Source: RBG-13-68-16 sp041494245 | GTDB lineage: Bacteria; Acidobacteriota; Thermoanaerobaculia; Thermoanaerobaculales; Thermoanaerobaculaceae | Length of the DNA: 64,000 nt | NCBI GenBank assembly: GCA_041494245.1 | Contig: JBGQAK010000001.1 | Location: forward strand, 288,913 to 352,912 | Direction of reading: 5' to 3' | Part shown: piece by piece, positions 63,601-64,000 of the stretch | Position numbering within the stretch: the stretch's first letter is position 1 | Layout of the letters: each line of letters begins with the position of its first letter | The notes under the pieces: generated by a model | What the model was told of the DNA's origin: nothing | What the model saw: the letters and a program-made list of their open reading frames with translations, nothing else | Databases searched by the model: none | Made by a program: the position numbers and the translations under genes

Positions 63601-63610
63601 GACGCTGCAT
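60608..63610 (-). CDS. TonB-dependent receptor, Oar-like, with N-terminal carboxypeptidase-regulatory domain
   Basis: A 1000-residue outer-membrane protein. The ATG at 63610 follows a near-perfect AAGGAGG and a signal peptide (VGLVLLCFSVCLVPGALAQ). Residues ~28-105 are a CarboxypepD_reg Ig-like domain (GVIGGTVVDETGGALPGATV). The plug follows, with RQVASLPNNGRNFLDFAKLT and FGRSSSGFVNVVTKSGTNTL, then a large beta-barrel ending in the aromatic C-terminus AQLGIRVAF for BAM insertion. I see no clear TonB box. Such Oar-like receptors are expanded in Acidobacteriota and Myxococcota; the ligand is unknown (oligosaccharide, peptide or siderophore). Confidence 0.94.
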   Translation of the reverse strand: MQRLWRVGLVLLCFSVCLVPGALAQSQATTGVIGGTVVDETGGALPGATVSLKNTDTNFEKVIVSGPDGRFRGVLLPLGPYRVTVTLSGFAKLVREGLDLAVGQTINLSLTLKVSAVSQEVLVTAANPVIETTRAEGSTQIDQRQVASLPNNGRNFLDFAKLTPSVSIVQGPDGDEVTVNGQKGIANNVSVDGADFNNPFFGEQRGGQRPPFTFNLDAVKEVVVVTDGANAEFGRSSSGFVNVVTKSGTNTLHGSFHTHYKFQGLSSAPINRDGSTGKEYDFNQLQFGATLGGPLMKDKLFYFASVDVQRASATKQTDPTRIEQRVVDYFAGLGSPNENAPIKHGNDAQVGLAKLDWLITPDHLATLRATYTNSKQENGTFDVDSWGRSANAIENDDSKAVSGTLISTFSNSLLNEFRFQFAKENRPRPYNGPLITGQSRPLPDTAFDFVRSYRFGMPFFIPVDYYDTRVQFNDNVTVIKGAHEIKLGFEYNHVNSSQIFRGFQNGRYIFGSTDGFLNYAHNPYYVECSDGSSSQTATCPPGTGITGPLLLFLQQAGVGDVTAEEAGTQSINQFEPAAFIQDKWTPQANLTIQFGLRWEAEIEPDPITPADQVFYAPFIGKTVNGQEFPSDGKIPSDRKMWQPRLGITWDPTNDGKTVIRASGGVYYARIPGLYLASARSTNGSRGQNLFRASFLAPFVTMPVYPNLLPTSEAGTPDHPEVYVFDKNFRNPKTTSFSIGMDREITPDMGVSIKYNYARTRNLTRYINTNDALLGGNWSTGLPDAAGGNTNGISTLWTAMSTAKSDYWGVTIGLMKKWSDNYQFQVFYTYSVDKSDDDNERDPFTLRYAKVTDLAAEYGYSDRDQRDRFNGIFLWKAPGDINVNVRYSYRSPQPRSLKPDGTPSQSPFVAGPSDRIRPDGSVVQRNTGRKDNKYSSLDFSVSRPFNFGGISIEPILEVFNLFNSKNLRIPETTNLIFNFDGTVQSGLGEPRQAQLGIRVAF

Positions 63611-63682
63611 AGACCTCCTCCTTTCATCCCATCGAGCGTTGCAGAGAAAGACCGAGCTTGCGACGTTGGCCACCGTGGCGTC

Positions 63683-63710
63683 AGGCTACCCCGTTCACCT
63701 AGGTTGTCAA
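63683..63710 (-). promoter_or_regulatory. putative promoter of the TonB-dependent receptor gene
   Basis: Minus strand: consensus -35 TTGACA (63705-63710), 16-nt spacer, weak -10 TAGCCT (63683-63688). The 8-bp palindrome ACCTAGGT (63697-63704) abuts the -35 box and could be an operator half or core. The leader would be about 65 nt. Confidence 0.4.
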
Positions 63711-63860
63711 GATCGCTCGGAATCTTGCGACAAGGTAGGTTTCAAGAACTCGCACCCTGCCCCGCATGTCGTATAGTTGCCAGGGGTTCCGGTGGCTGCG
63801 GGGCGCCCCCGCGGGGTCCTTAAGGTGAGCCAGCGAGGGAGTGGAAGAACCGAGAAGATC

Positions 63861-64000
63861 ATGCCGGCGACGAGGATAAAGATCTGCTGCATCGCACGCG
63901 TGGAAGAGGGCTTGGCGGCGGTCGAGCATGGCGCCTGGGCGGTTGGGCTGGTATCGGAGATGCCGAGCGGGCCGGGGGTCATTTCGGAGGCGCTGATCGC
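63861..64000 (+). CDS. phosphoribosylanthranilate isomerase-like (TrpF family) protein, 5' part only
   Basis: From the ATG at 63861 the frame is open to the right edge (46 codons). It reads MPATRIKICCIARVEEGLAA, then VEHGAWAVGLVSEMPSGPGV. This is the first beta-alpha unit of the TrpF fold (KICGIT..EDA..A...GADALG) with KICC in place of KICG and GAW in place of GAD. The form is seen in stand-alone TrpF-like paralogues rather than trp-operon enzymes, so a tryptophan role is uncertain. Divergent from the TonB receptor gene. Confidence 0.7.
   Translation, partial: MPATRIKICCIARVEEGLAAVEHGAWAVGLVSEMPSGPGVISEALI

Overview
The window is GC-rich, gene-dense bacterial chromosomal DNA. The gene set points to a Gram-negative bacterium, most likely an Acidobacteriota member (inference). 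It includes an Oar-type TonB-dependent receptor with a carboxypeptidase-regulatory domain, exported TldD-like and M28 proteins, an AttFGH-like ABC module, MacA/MacB-like exporters, a PATAN (DUF4388) protein and a YLWSG-repeat subtilase. I saw no rRNA, tRNA, CRISPR array, integrase or transposase. Almost every gene keeps the same high-GC codon bias, so there is little sign of a recent island.

Layout. 1-4662 (minus): a TetR regulator cut by the left edge, with its own promoter and a palindromic operator candidate, then an exported protein of unknown function and a translationally coupled TldE/TldD-like pair. 4704-8337 (plus): a three-gene biotin-dependent acyl-CoA carboxylase operon (carboxyltransferase, biotin carboxylase, biotin carrier). 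8359-12663 (minus): ABC ATPase, large FtsX-type permease and AttH/CrtC-like lipocalin. 12748-16478: a DUF1295 membrane protein, a MIO-family aromatic amino acid lyase/aminomutase with an unusual Ala-Cys-Gly cofactor triad, a 7-TM protein and a DUF1232 protein. 16604-23358 (minus): two MacB-like permeases and a MacA-like fusion protein with no ATPase beside them, preceded by a GH63-like glucosidase.

23918-33498 (plus) is a secretion and signalling block. It holds a secreted subtilase ending in nine hexapeptide repeats, a pseudo-receiver/GGDEF/EAL protein, a 14-blade propeller sensor fused to GGDEF, a triple-PAS histidine kinase and its NarL-type regulator. 33569-35035 is a decayed class II photolyase. 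35074-43242 carries an HD hydrolase, the AddB/AddA helicase-nuclease pair and a GNAT acetyltransferase. 43319-50286 looks like an exopolysaccharide locus: a processive GT2 synthase coupled to a 1320-residue protein combining DUF2334 (deacetylase-like) and glycosidase-like domains, with a clan GH-A type hydrolase transcribed divergently. 51225-52043 is apparently noncoding, with hairpin repeats. 52044-55109 (minus) holds a PATAN protein, YajQ and a membrane diguanylate cyclase. 55228-60518 (plus) holds an exported TldD-like pair, one member intact and one with its metal site erased, and an M28 peptidase. The window closes with the TonB receptor (minus) and the start of a TrpF-like gene.

Themes: c-di-GMP signalling (three GGDEF proteins, one EAL domain, YajQ and PATAN), surface polysaccharide synthesis and trimming, and extracytoplasmic proteolysis. 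The strongest candidates for undescribed biology are the exported TldD/pseudo-TldD pair, the polysaccharide locus and the repeat-tailed subtilase.
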